NCBI GenBank assembly: GCA_036435485.1
Contig: CM071597.1
Span: 168,808,147 to 168,872,146, forward strand
Direction of reading: 5' to 3'
Length of the DNA stretch: 64,000 nt
Source: Saposhnikovia divaricata
Lineage: Eukaryota > Streptophyta > Magnoliopsida > Apiales > Apiaceae
Shown here: positions 38,601 through 51,720 of the stretch, one piece after another
Layout of the letters: each line of letters opens with the position of its first letter
How positions within the stretch are numbered: the first letter of the stretch is position 1
The notes under the pieces: generated by a model
Seen by the model: only the letters and a program-made list of their open reading frames with translations
The model's database searches: none
What the model was told of the DNA's origin: nothing
Made by a program: the position numbers and the translations under genes

Positions 38601-38859
38601 TGCTTTGTTTTTGAAATAGCCATTACAAACTAAACATCCAAATCCAAACATCCCAACAACCAATTCAGTCCAACATCCCAACCACCAATACCATCCAAAC
38701 ATCCTAAACTCCATACCATTCTAAAACAACCTCCAACATCCCAAAACAACCTCCAACACCATCAAAGTACTTAGTAAAACAGTTCAAACAATCTAGGCAA
38801 TACCAAAATACGAGAACAACAAGATAAAAGTTCAATACAAATAGTAAAACAACAGTGTT
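38601..38859. other. CACTA-3 spacer, likely 3' UTR of the TNPA-like gene
   Basis: AT- and C-rich sequence with CCAACATCC-like repeats downstream of the stop codon at 38860 (minus strand). No gene seen. Confidence 0.5.
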
Positions 38860-41800
38860 TTAACGGGGGGTCCTGCCTTGAGTGGCAGGAGTGATAGGAG
38901 TGCCGTTTTCGTCGGCATCACTTGAAAATGTGGCACAGAAGTCGGTGAAATCAATCTTCATCTCCGGATTTGCCTCTCCTATTTTTTTCACCAACCAAGC
39001 CATGTTTTCCTGGACTTTTCTGTTGACCTTGGCTTCCATTTCAAGCTCTACATTCTGAGTGATCTTCGCAGTCAGCTCCTCAACATAATTATCTGCAACT
39101 GGAACAGCCGGGTCTGTGGACGAAACTGATTTACCTTGCCTTCCCACCAACCAATCCGGTCGATTCTTTTTTCTAGGAAGAATCACATCTGCATCGTTTC
39201 CTTCAATCAACTTATCCTCAATGCCCTTCTGCAAGAAAAAGTTTCATCATTTTTTGCGAGGTAATAAACCACATATTGCCCCTCTTCTAGCATATACTTA
39301 CTAGCCCTGTAGCCCAGATAAAATACAAACTAAATCCAAAGCAGTCAGATACAGACATATGAAACAGGCAATGGCATTGCCAAAAAGACAAAAGGGAACA
39401 CGGACACCTTTATCACAAAATCTCTATAGCACACAACAACTTAAAAAGTTTCTATAATCGTTAATACCCTTCTTTTACAAAATCTGGAAAAAAACCCATC
39501 ATAACTAAAAGCTCAAACTAATCGAAAATTCAGTAAATTTGAACCTATTTTATCTTTTGCTAAACTTTCAACATTAAAGTTCCAATCTTTATTGCCCCTT
39601 TCTAACCCCTCCACTTGATTCCTCACAAAACCATTCAAATTCAGCACTAAAATCCCAAAATAAAAAAAAAACCCAAATCTCAAATTTGTACGAAAATCAC
39701 ACCAACCAATCTCAAAATGCTCATAAAAACAATAAACAAAAAGTGGGCAAACAAGAACAAAAACACTTACGCAGAAGAAGAGGGGCCAAAGAGAGGATTC
39801 TCCTTGAGAGGTTGAAAAGAAAATCTTTTAAGAAACTTAGCCACACAATCACCTCTAGATTCAAACGTGTACTAAAAAAATTCATAGACTTACCAATTTT
39901 TTGTTAATTTCATCCGGATTGGACTTGTATTTGCGCCCTGGCTTGCGTTTACGACTTTTGAAAAACATTTTAGCATCGGACGGGGAGGCATTATTTGGAT
40001 CTTTATTTTTCTGGCATGTATTAGAAACATCATTTACATTAAGATCACTGTGATAATAAAGTAAAATATGGCAGCTAGTTTCTAAGTGCAAATTAAGCAT
40101 ACCATGTTGTTTTTAACTTCAGCAAGACTCTTGGGACCAAGAGTGTGAGTCTCAACATAGGATATTCGACGGGTTGTATTCTCCTCAGCCATTGACTAAT
40201 ACAAAAAAAATAGAAGTATCAGATATAATTAAATACAAAGACATTAAAATTATCAAATGGTGGCTGTTGAAACTTGGATACATGCAAATTTTAATATTAT
40301 AAGATCAGGGTTATTAGATAAAAACAACTATAAATTATATATTAAAGTCCGGGCAGATTTTAAAATTTAACGATATTTTTTTTAGACTTGCTCTGTTTTA
40401 TACTTGTGCAACATGATTTAAAGTAAGGAACAAATGCAATATTTAATTACAATGTGTACATGAGTACCTGAACTCCCTCATCCGACCAATACTTCAAAAG
40501 CATTTTAAATTCCTCAAGTGGAATTTGATCAGGCCTGTTCTGGATCCTCTCCTCATCAGTGTCATATTTGGTATAATGGGCCTTCTTCATACGGGACTTG
40601 TGTGTTCTCCATAATGAATTAAACATGTTAAACACCCATTTTTCCCCTTGTTGCGGAATACTATACTTATCCTGTAATATATCAAAATTGTAACGCATTA
40701 ATCCATGCTTATATGTGAATTGGTAAATATAAGTAAGGTAAGAGGGGTCACCAAAGCATATTCCAGCATCTTCTTCTTTAGTGCTTCCGGAACAACATGC
40801 CAATTAACGTAAGTAATTGACACGTGATCCTTGACTACTGTCCCCAGAAAATTACTCAACTCAGCCCTAATCTTCCTGTCTCCAATTGGTTGACCTCGTT
40901 TATTCACCTTAATGATTACCTTATTTTCAGGTTTCCTAGCATGAACTTTAAACATTTTTGACCGTCCTCTGCATTTTTTAGGACCTGTCCAGGCATACAA
41001 AAAACATACGGACAATCAATGTATCGTAGACAGTGACAATGAGTTCAAATTGCAGACAGGCATAATTTTGAAGATATAAACTCAAAAAAACAAATAAGTG
41101 AGATGTAAAACATGAAGAAATCAGTTAAAGTCATATTTAGACGTTGTTTATGATTTCCAGACATTGACCGGATGTCAAATTGGATGCCTGACAGTCACAG
41201 CTAACATAAAATATTACTCTTTCCTTGTTTTCTACATATTATTTTGATTTTTTATACCCAGGCCAATTAAAATAATTATTCTTAAATTTTTATTTTTATC
41301 AATTAAAATATATAATTAAAATTTTAATATATAAAAAAATTAAAAATAATTATTTTAACTATCGATCAATGCACATAGAATTATATAAAAAAGTCAAAAT
41401 GATATTTTAAAAAAATAGATAAATTAATATTTAACTAGTAAACAGGATTGATATTTTAAGGATAAGCTCGCTCATTTAAATATTTATTGAATTAGTTGTT
41501 GCATAGCACGAGCATATAAAGATGTATTAAAAAATAATGCCTTTTTACTTAGTGCTTAGCTAGTTCAAATACTAATTGGGCACTAGAGTAGTTAAAAAGA
41601 CGTGTTCTAGCTTGATCTTAGATGTATTTAAAGCATATAAATCGACTGATTGATTATTACTTACGCTGTTACGCGCACACATAAATATAATATATTTGTA
41701 CTACCATGCACGTTATTTTCTTTTTGGGGGCATGCTCTACTTAAGTTTTTATACTATACGTAGTGATTTTTGCCTGCTTCACCGAACATAATTATATTAA

Positions 41801-44800
41801 TGCTAATAATCCTACTTATATATACTTCATGAGGCATACACATGCATTACACATGAGTACCCTCGGCACAATGTACATCCGCCACTGATCGTAGATACAT
41901 AATTATATTAATGATAATAATCCTACTTATATATACTTCATGAGGCATACACATGCATTACCTGCCTCAACTGCTTCATCTACAGGTTGTAAACTCGATT
42001 CACCAACATCGACCTCGATCCTTGGATCAGCTGCAAGGTTCTGATTCTGACGGTCCCGCAGCGCAATATAAGCAGCAACTGAACCACTTGGTACATAATT
42101 GTCACCTACTTTTAACAGTTTACTACATGTCGGCTTTAAAAGTGTAGCTCGGACAGTAGCAGATGGAGCTCTCTTTTCAGTAGCACTCGAAACATCCTTT
42201 CCTTCTTTCTCGATAGCATTCCGCATGTCCTTATCACCTACATCTGCGGCATTTGCACGCGAGCGTGTTCTAGGACCAGGTGTACCAATCCTTCTCTTCA
42301 CAGATTTATTTCCCTGTAAGTCACATGAATATAACATTAGCTACACAAACTACAAGTGACATTATATACTGATAATTAATATAATAATGATTAACTAGAA
42401 TTTAAGCCCGCGTTGCTGGCATTCACTTTGCCTTTTATTTTAAAATCCCTCGTGACAATCATAATCACCTTTTAAAAATATATCGAAGTGGATTTACTGA
42501 ATTAAATATTTAAATCCATTTTTTTTAGTAACTAATTTGTTGGAACATCAACAATATCGGAAAAAATTTCTTTTTAGTAACTAATTTGTTGGAACATCAA
42601 CAATTTTCCAATGGGGCACGTTTATTCAACAATACGGAGCACGTAATTTCTACAAAATGGGGCACGTAGATTCAGCCATTTGGAGCACGTAATTTCTACC
42701 ATTTAGGGCACGTTGATTCAGCCAATAGAGCACGTATAGTCAACTATTTGGGGCACGTATATTCAACCAGTTTGGAGAAGTTCAATTATTTTATTAATAA
42801 ATAAATAACAGCTTACTTGGTAGTACTAGGATGTTCTACCCAAGGCAAAATGTGACCATTTTTTTTAGTAACTAATTTGTTGGAACATCAACAATATCGG
42901 AAAAAATTTCTTTTTAGTAACTAATTTGTTGGAACATCAACAATTTTCCACTGGGGCACGTTTATTCAACAATACGGAGCACGTAATTTCTACAAAATGG
43001 GGCACGTAGATTCAGCCATTTGGAGCACGTAATTTCTACCATTTAGGGCACGTTGATTCAGCCAATAGAGCACGTATAGTCAACTATTTGGGGCACGTAT
43101 ATTCAACCAGTTTGGAGAAGTTCAATTATTTTATTAATAAATAAATAACAGCTTACTTGGTAGTACTAGGATGTTCTTCCCAAGGCAAAATGTGACCATT
43201 TTTTTTAGTAACTAATTTGTTGGAACATCAACAATATCGGAAAAAATTTCTTTTTAGTAACTAATTTGTTGGAACATCAATATTCAGCCAGTTGGAGCAC
43301 GTAATTTTTTAAATATAAATAACGTATTTGAAAAGAAATAAAATTTTAGATTTCAAAATTTTAGTAAATTAGCGATGCTTTATTTTAACACCGGCTATTT
43401 TTGAATCATGGTTCCATAGCTAATATGGTTTGTATTGCAACACGGAACTATATATTTAGGCAACTGATTTGATGGACCAAAAAAAAGTGCCACAATATTT
43501 AGGCAACTGATTTGTTTAAACTACTCCTATTATGTCAAATTAAGGTAGCTGATTTTTGATATTCTTACCTCTTATGTAAAACCAAAGATTTAACCCATAA
43601 AAGTTGCACAAACCCAACAAAGAAATTATTGTAATTTGCATGTAACTCAATCTCAATAACCCAATTATGCTAAATTATATCTAACAGTTTAAAAATAAAT
43701 GACCTGTAACTAAACATTCAATATATATTACCAATTCACATATAAGCATGGTCGATTAAGTATAAATATAAGTAAGGACATCAAAATTTATAAATGACCT
43801 GTAGCTAAACATTCTATATATATCAGGGTACAAAATATTTAATCAATATATAAAGCAGGGGCAATACAATCAATTAGTAAGAAATGACGATATGTACGCA
43901 TAAATGGATAAATATCACCTCTGCCGAATCACTAGTATCAGTTCCACTCCCGTTTTGTTCTTCATCAGCTTGCTCCCCAGATTTGTTCTTTTCTTGACTT
44001 TTATCGACTCTCAGTTGACTTGAATTAGAAGCATATTTTCCCAACCCCAGTTCTTCAAACTTTTTTTTGTTTTCTTGCACACGCTTTAGCTTCGACAGCT
44101 CATACGGGTTCAGCGACTGCAACTGCTAGACATCAAATGTGAAAAAGACGATAATTAGTATAAAAAGAGTGAGGGATAATAGTAATACCTCAACATTAGA
44201 ATCCTTAGGTAATTCCAATTTCCTTTTCGCATTCCCTCTTGTGTTCGCAGGTAGTACTTGTGGTAGATCTTGCATCTGAGGAGACCTTGGAATTTTCTTG
44301 CTGTTTCTTTGCTGTTGGAGTTGGTGTGAACTAACAAATGCACGCCTCACTGCTCCAGCGGCACCTGTTACAGGAATATATTTGTACAAGATCATTACAT
44401 TAAGAAGTTTGAGTAATGATTAATTTTTCAAGGTAGGGCAAGTTACAAAAAGACCTGCAAATATGTTCTTCCTCGGTCGTTGGACTACCCATGGCACCCC
44501 TGGATACAATGGCTCGATATTTTTGTCAACAGTATTGTCCACATATAAAAGTACTTCGTCATCATGTTTGCAGTTATCTACCAGTTCAAGGAAATCTGTA
44601 TCTGTTTTCAGAAGCTTCCAGCCAATTTTTTTCCCTTTCCACGCATATACTCCCCCAATCTCCGTGTATTTTAGGTAGTCCTTGACATATTCTATCATCA
44701 CTGTATAAGAAAGCTCATCGGCTGGCAAGCGGTTTACAAGATAGGTCCGTCCACCCAAATAAGTAGTCTTTTCGAACACCCCTTCGTAGAAGTATCTTAA

Positions 44801-44821
44801 GCTCACAAGTTTTGTTGCCAT
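38860..44821 (-). CDS. TNPA-like CACTA transposition protein, nine exons, about 705 aa
   Basis: Exons on the minus strand by my reading: 44821-44455, 44364-44189, 44125-43919, 42313-41962, 40984-40752, 40671-40468, 40195-40103, 40010-39894, 39228-38860. All have AG acceptors and GT donors, frames join correctly and the total is 2118 nt. The N-terminus (MATKLVSLRYFYEGVFEKTT, YLGGRTYLVNRLPADELSY) resembles the PB1-like domain found at the start of plant transposon proteins. The middle carries basic stretches (KRRIGTPGPRTRSRA). Exons 5-6 (KKCRGRSKMFKV, FNSLWRTHKSRMKKAHYTKY, DTDEERIQNRPDQIPLEEFK) match the plant Ptta/En/Spm transposase family. The C-terminus has a coiled-coil-like segment (EELTAKITQNVELEMEAKVN). 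En/Spm TNPA binds subterminal repeats and brings the ends together; the role here is inferred. The gene lies downstream of the transposase in the same direction. Confidence 0.85.
42516..43290. repeat. 340-bp near-identical tandem repeat in TNPA-like intron 3
   Basis: The block beginning CCATTTTTTTTAGTAACTAA starts at 42516, 42856 and 43196 (period 340). Two copies are full length and the third is partial. The full copies differ at only a few bases, so the duplication is recent. Within each unit, GCACGT hexamers recur about every 20-30 bp in GGGGCACGTTTATTCAAC-like and GGAGCACGTAATTTCTAC-like contexts. Confidence 0.93.
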
Positions 44822-45134
44822 CCTACAAAAATGAACAGAAATTCATTAAAACGAGTCAAAAATGATGATAAAAGATGTGATGCAATAAAATGATAGAAGA
44901 TAATTATGGATGCAATAAAAGACAGATGATAAAAAATGTTATGCAATAAAATGGCAGCAGGTAAAATGACGGAATGTGATGCAGTCAAAATTCAAAGTAC
45001 ATAATTATGGATATAAGCATAAAAACTGTAAAGAAGCGGGAGAACAATTATGTAGGCAGATAACAAAATGGATTTGATTAATAAGGAAAATTAGTTATTT
45101 CATTACTAACTTGAAACATATACAAAAATACATT

Positions 45135-48100
45135 CTACATTGGGGTATTTTTCTCTTTAGTTGGTGATAATGGAATTTGTCTTTTAGGAATATCATCCCT
45201 GAACCAACCAAAATCACCAACTTGTTTTTCTTTTTCACGACCAGTATCATATTTAGGAGGAAGGTCGCCACTTTCTTCTTCCATAATATTTTGGTCTTCC
45301 GCATCACACCAATTCCTTGGTAACCTTTTAATTACATAATGCACAGAATTTGCAGTCGGGTCTTCGACGTAAAATACTTGTTGCACCTGAGAAGCAAGGA
45401 CATAAGGCTCAGATTTAAAGCAAGGCTTGTTAAAATTCACCCAAGTCAGACCAAATGAATCTTTTTCTTCTTGGTACCAACAACACTTGAAGAGAACCAC
45501 CGTAAAAATTCCCCAGTAATCAACTTCGATAATATCTTCGATTGATCCATAATAGTTGACAGCTCCAATTATTGGGTTTTGGTCCTTTGAATTTGCAAAA
45601 CTGGTGGTTTCAGCCGTCAAAAAAACCCCACTGTTCTGTGTAGTGCATCGAGAATCCCTGCTCTTTGTGTGAAACCGATAACCATTTATCACATACCCGC
45701 TAAACCTCCTCGCTTTTCGATTGGGACCCAATGCTAATACTTGTAACTCGCTTGAAATGTTTTCCTTTTTTCCAACCTCTGCTTGTAACCATTTCCAAAA
45801 TTCTTCAGAGTGTGTTCTCTCCCTTTTGTATCGCTTTGATGTTACATCAGCTTCAACTAAAGTCCGGTGATCCCTATCAGATAAGTAAGTGCAAAGAGTC
45901 TAAGAAGAATGCATTTTTTAATTTTATAGTGTTTGTTTAATAAATGAAGTAAGGATTGGAGAACTTACTCAAGTAAACTCTCAATTTCCTTATTACCGCT
46001 ATTGAACAAGTTGTAGGTGTGACATGCTTTCCAATCTGAATCTTTTAATTGAAAAACTTTGCCATCTTTAACTTTTCTTGTTCCGATATGATACTCCACA
46101 TTTGTTGGAAATCTTCCAAATTCAGTATTGTTTTCTACTGCTTGACCGCCCAAAAATCTTGAACAAAATGTGACACACTCGTCTGCTAGATAGCCTTCTG
46201 CGATTGAACCTTCGGGTTTGCTCCTATTACGAACATACCCCTTAAGCTTCCCAAGATACCGCTCAATAGGGTACATACACCGAAGATGCTCCGGTCCTCC
46301 GTATTGAATTTCACTACACAAATGGACAGGTAGGTGCACCATGATGTCAAAGAAGGCAGGGGGGAATATAATCTCAAACTGACAAAGTATATCAACAATT
46401 TCTTCTTGCAAATTCTTCACATCATCCAAATGAATAACTTTATTCCATAAACCTCTAAGGAATGCACTTAGTCTGATCAAAGGTTTTGCCACTTCGGGTT
46501 TTAATGATTTCTTCGCAGCAAATTGTAACAAGTAGTGGAGGATGAAATGCGCGTCGTGGCTTTTGTACCCTACTATTTTTCTCTCATCCGTGTTCACATA
46601 GCGACTAACATTAGCAGCACATCCATAAGGCAATTTTACGTTCTTTAAAATCTGGCAGAAGACATCTTTCTCCTTATTCGTCATGTCAAAGATGGCTGCC
46701 ATAATTTCGAAGCTTTTTCCATCTGCACATTGAACCGGGTGAAGGGGCTTCCGTATACCCATATCTTGTAAATCAAAACGAGCACCTAAATGATCTTTTG
46801 ACATGCCACCAATATTAAGTAATGTACCTAATATATTGTCACACAAGTTTTTTTCTATGTGCATAGCGTCAAGGTTATGGCGAAGTGGACAATGTTTCCA
46901 ATATGGCAAATTAAAAAAAATTGACTTCTTCTTAAAAGGGGAGTCAATTTTACGCTTTCTCTTTTTCGTGCCCTTTATCTCGGGTCCAAATTGGTTTTTA
47001 AACCCATCCAACAATTGTTCAACATCCGTTCCGGTTAATGGTTCCGGAACCTGCCTTGTTTCAATCTGCCCATTGAATTTTTTCTTGTCAAACCTCCATT
47101 TGTGCGAGGGGTGAAGATACTTTCGATGATCCATGTAACACATTTTTCTACTATGTTTCAAATAACAAGAGCAAGTCTCGTAATGACATACTGGACACGC
47201 GAGTCTTCCTTTTGTGCTCCAACCCGACATCATGGCGTATCCGGGAAAATCACTAATGGTCCACAGCACCCTTGCCCGTAAATTAAAATTATGACCAGTC
47301 AAGGCATCGAATGTTTCGATGCCGACATCCCATAATTCTTTTAATTCGGCAATTAAAGGCTGCATGTAGACGTCGATGTTGTTTCCGGGAGATTCTGGAC
47401 CCGATATTAATGTTGAAAGAATCAAGTTTTCTTGTTTCATGCACAACCAAGGCGGGAGGTTGTAGTTTACTAGTACAATCGGCCATGTAGAATGACTTAA
47501 ACTCATTGTACGATATGGACTAAATCCATCAGCAGCCATACCTAGGGTAATATTCCGATATTCCGAAGAAAAATCAGGATACAAAGCATCCATTGTCTTC
47601 CAAGCTTCGGCGTCAGCCGGATGCCTTAGTTTCCCGTCCTTCGTCCGCCCCGTTGCATGCCATGTCATGACTTTGGAAAATTCCTTGCACATATACATTC
47701 TTTGCAGCCTAGGTTTTAGTGGAAAATATCTCATGACGTTTGCTGGCACTTTGCTGATTAACTTCTTTGGATCGTTATTCGCAGCAGAGCCTTTCTTTTC
47801 TTGTATAACCCACCTCGAAACCCCACAATTATCACAGGCTTGTTTATTCTTATTCTCCTCCCAATACAGCATACAACTATTTGGACATGCATGTATTTTC
47901 TGGTAAGAGAGTCCTAATTCCTTGATCACGTTCTTCGCAGCACTTGAGGACAAAGGGATATTGGCTTCTGGAAAGGCATCCTTTATTAACATTAATAAAT
48001 CCCCGAAGCCGGAATTGGTAATTCCATGAATACACTTTAAATGATAAAGTGTAATCAGGAAACTTAAACGAGAAAAATTCTTGCAACCGGGATATAGTGG

Positions 48101-48487
48101 CTGTTTTCCCTCTTCGAGATGTTGTAAAAACTTTCTAGCTTCCGCAGTTGGTTCATCTTCTGCATTCTTGCCAACACAATTAAACATCGCTTCTAAATTA
48201 TCTCCGAAATCATTCCCGGTTTCGGAATCCATGAAGTTGGTACTGCCTTGTACCTTCATTTGCGAAACTTCACATATCCAGTCGATATGTAAAGGGGAGG
48301 GCCCTTTGCAAATGAGATGATCATAAATTACATCTTGAGAATGCCAATTATGACCATTACAGTTCTTGCACGGGCACTTCATTTCATCACCTACGGAAAA
48401 TAGGGGAAACGCATTTTGCACAAATGCTTTTATCCCTCTAACGTATTCCTCACTATATCTCGGAAGCCCTATCCAATCAGCCTCCAT
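45135..48487 (-). CDS. TNP2/TNPD-type CACTA transposase, two exons, about 1085 aa
   Basis: Exon 1, 48487-45969, donor GTAAGT; exon 2, 45873-45135, acceptor GATAG. 2519 + 739 nt is divisible by three. The N-terminus (MEADWIGLPRYSEEYVRGIK, CPCKNCNGHNWHSQDVIYDHL in part) is the transposase-associated domain with a Cys/His cluster. The centre (CPNSCMLYWEENKNK, RPADAEAWKTMD-type HPADAEAWKTMDALYPDFSS, GMAADGFSPYRTMSLSHSTW, DVGIETFDALTGHNFNLRA, CPVCHYETCSCYLKHSRKMC) is the TNP2 transposase domain. It is followed by LPYWKHCPLRHNLDAMHIEK and a DUF4218-like segment (FFDIMVHLPVHLCSEIQYGG, RYLGKLKGYVRNRSKPEGSI). Exon 2 carries a DUF4216-like region (VDYWGIFTVVLFKCCWYQ, VLASQVQQVFYVEDP). No stop, and length is normal for the family. 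It catalyses excision and integration at CACTA ends. Start chosen at the ATG before the conserved N-terminus. Confidence 0.93.
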
Positions 48488-49186
48488 AATAAAACCTATG
48501 TACTACCAGTTTCGATAAACTAATAGGCCTGTAGAAAACACTAATCATGAGAATAAACATGTATATAGTAATTAAATCTAACACATAATCAACTCTAAAA
48601 AGATCAAACATTTAGAAAAAGAAAACAGAGAAGTACTAAGTTCTAACCCAGACCGATTCACATCCCAAATCTAATACCAAATAAGTTCACAGAAAGTACT
48701 AAGTTCTATAAATTTCCGAAAAACTTGAGTAATTTAGGGCTAAAATATTCTTCTGGCCTATAGAAAATGACAAGGCAACAGACTATTAGTATAACATACC
48801 ACATAACCAGATTCCAACTGTCAACTCTTTAATCATTCTCTAAATACATAAAACCCAATGTATCTAATACCTAACCAAATTGTTCAACTACACATACAAT
48901 ACAACAACCTCACATGTTCTCGAAACATCAACTAGAACTTCAAATCAATCACAAATTATCACCGTTCAACAAACACATATCACATCAATCAAACACAACA
49001 ACGCATGCCTAAAAGCACAATAAATCCATACCAATTAACAAGAAATCAACATAAATCACACTTTCATGTTATACATAGAGAGAGAGAGAGAGACAGATCG
49101 AGTGAGAGAGATAGAGAGGGGAGAGAGAGAGAGAGAGAGAGGTCGAGTGAGAGAGAGAGAGATACAGATCGAGTGAGAGAGATAGA

Positions 49187-49226
<40 letters not shown>

Positions 49227-49480
49227 TCGAGTGAGAGAGAGAGAGGTACAGATCGAGTGAGAGAGAGAAGGGGGGTAAGAGAGAGATAGAGATCGAGCGA
49301 GAGAGATACAGATCGAGTGAAAGAGAGAAGGGGGGTGAGAGAGAAAGAGAGGAGATCCCCAATTTTACCTTAATCGGAAACTTCAAGCCCTAAATCAGCC
49401 TGCGTCGCCGTCGCCGTCCGGTGGTTTTGAGGTGAGAGGTGAGAGGTGAGCGGTGAGAGGTGAGAATGAGTGTATGAGTG
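48488..49480 (-). promoter_or_regulatory. Transposase 5' UTR with intron and GA microsatellite
   Basis: On the minus strand, CT-rich leader sequence ending CGATTAAG/GTAAAATTG (donor at about 49367) and an acceptor TTTTCTACAG/GCC about 45 bp before the ATG suggest a 5' UTR intron of about 840 bp. The intron starts with a long CT tract (49078-49350 as GA on plus) broken by GATCGAGTGAGAG units. A GGGCGGCATTTCTCCCCCC motif at about 49536-49518 lies just upstream of the presumed start of transcription. Open frames through the GA tract are artefacts. Confidence 0.6.
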
Positions 49481-49919
49481 TATATGACCTAAAAAATAGA
49501 AAGTTTACTTAAGTGTTTTTGGTTTTGGGGGGAGAAATGCCGCCCAATATTTTAATACATGTTTTTATCATTTTTTAATTTAATAATATATTTATTTATA
49601 TTATTATTTATAAAATAAATAAAATGAATAAAATTCTTTTTCATATATAATATATATTTATTTAGTTCATTAATTATTATTTAATAATATATGTGGGGTC
49701 CACGTGTTGGACCCATTTGTGGGGCCAAGTGGCCAACCAGTAAGTTAATTAATTAATAATATTTAATTAATTATTATTTAATAATAATTAATTATTAATT
49801 AACTAATTAATTATTATTTAATTAATTATTATTTAATAATAATTAATTATTAAATAATTAATTATTATTTAATTAATTATTATTTAATAATATAATTAAT
49901 TATTAATTATTTAATAATT
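49481..49919. other. AT-rich spacer upstream of CACTA-3 transposase
   Basis: Mostly TTAATTAATTATTATT-type sequence with one GTGGGGTCCACGTGTTGGACC palindrome region near 49692. No gene. It joins the promoter to the 39-bp array. Confidence 0.6.
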
Positions 49920-51720
49920 AATCCCCGTTGACCGCCACGTCACCCTGGGTTGACCAGAGTGCCCCGTTGACCGCCACGTCACCATGGGTTGACCAGAGAC
50001 CCCCGTTGACCGCCACGTCACTATGGGTTGACCAGAGATACCCGTTGACCGCCACCTCACCCCTGGGTTGACCAGAGTGCCCCGTTGACCGCCACGTCAC
50101 CATGGGTTGACCAAAGATACCCGTTGACCGCCACGTCACAATGGGTTGACCAGAGATACCCGTTGACCGCCACGTCACCATGGGTTGACTATAGATCCCC
50201 GTTGACCGCCACGTCACTATGGGTTGAGCAGAGTGCCCCGTTGACCGCCACGTCACCATGGGTTGACCAAAGATACCCGTTGACCGCCACGTCACAATGG
50301 GTTGACTAGAGATACCCGTTGACCGCCACGTCACTATGGGTTGACCAAAGATACTTGTTGACCGCCACGTCACAATGGGTTGACCAGAGATACCCGTTGA
50401 CCGCCACGTCACTATGGTTTGACCGCCACGTCACAATGGGTTGACCAGAGATACCCGTTGACCGCCACGTCACTATGGGTTGACCAGAGATACTTGTTGA
50501 CCGCCACGTCACAATGGGTTGACTAGAGATACCCGTTGACCGCCACGTCACTATGGTTTGACCGCCACGTCACCATGGGGTTGACTATAGATCCCCGTTG
50601 ACCGCCACGTCACTCTGGATTGACTAGAGATACCCGTTGACCGCCACGTCACCATGGGTTGACTATAGATCCCCGTTGACCGCCACGTCACTATGGGTTG
50701 ACCAGAGATACCCGTTGACCGCCACCTCACCCCTGGGTTGACCAGAGTGCCCCGTTGACCGCCACGTCACCATGGGTTGACCAAAGATACCCGTTGGCCG
50801 CCACGTCACTATGGGTTTAGCAGAGTGCCCCGTTGACCGACACGTCACTATGGGTTGACCAGAGATACCCGTTGACCGCCACGTCACCATGGGGTTGACT
50901 ATAGATCCCCGTTGACCGCCACGTCACTCTGGGTTGACTAGAGATACCCGTTGACCGCCACGTCACCATGGGTTGACTATAGATCCCCGTTGACCACCAC
51001 GTCACTATGGGTTGACTATAGATCCCCGTTGACCGCCACGTCACTATGGTTTGACCGCCACGTCACTCTGGGTTGACTAGAGATTCCCGTTGACCGCCAC
51101 GTCACCATGGGTTGACTATAGATCCCCGTTGAGCGCCACGTCACCATGGGTTGACCAGAGATACCCGTTGACCGCCACGTCACATTGGGTTGACCTCCAC
51201 GTCACTCTGGGTTGACTAGAGATACCCGTTGACCGCCACGTCACCATGGGTTGACTATAGACCCCGTTGACCGCCACGTCACTATGGGTTGACTATAGAT
51301 CCCCGTTGACCGCCACGTCACCATGGGTTGACCAGAGACCCCCGTTGACCGCCACGTCACTATGGGTTGACCAGAGATACCCGTTGACCGCCACCTCACC
51401 CCTGGGTTGACCAGAGTGCCCCGTTGACCGCCACGTCACCATGGGGTGACCAAAGATACCCGTTGACCGCCACGTCTCAATGGGTTGACCAGAGATACCC
51501 GTTGACCGCCACGTCACTATGGGTTGACCAGAGATACTTGTTGACTGCCACGTCACAATGGGTTGACCAGAGATACCCGTTGACCGCCACGTCACTATGG
51601 GTTGACCGCCACGTCACTCTGGGTTGACTAGAGATACCCGTTGACCGCCACGTCACCATGGGTTGACTATAGATCTCCGTTGACCGCCACGTCACCATGG
51701 GTTGACCAGAGATACCCGTT
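49920..51720. repeat. 39-bp tandem array with paired TTGACC and CCACGTCA motifs
   Basis: Roughly 45 units of CCCGTTGACCGCCACGTCAC plus CATGGGTTGACCAGAGATA, with period 39-40 bp and a few shortened units of about 26 bp. Each full unit holds two TTGACC sites and one CCACGTCA. Because 39 is a multiple of three, long open frames run through on both strands with 13-residue repeats (TWRSTGISGQPIV); these are by-products, not genes. It sits about 450 bp upstream of the transposase leader. Confidence 0.95.

Noticed and set aside
46803..48320. Plus-strand open frames inside the transposase gene
   Set aside because: Antisense shadows of the 840-codon TNP2 exon.
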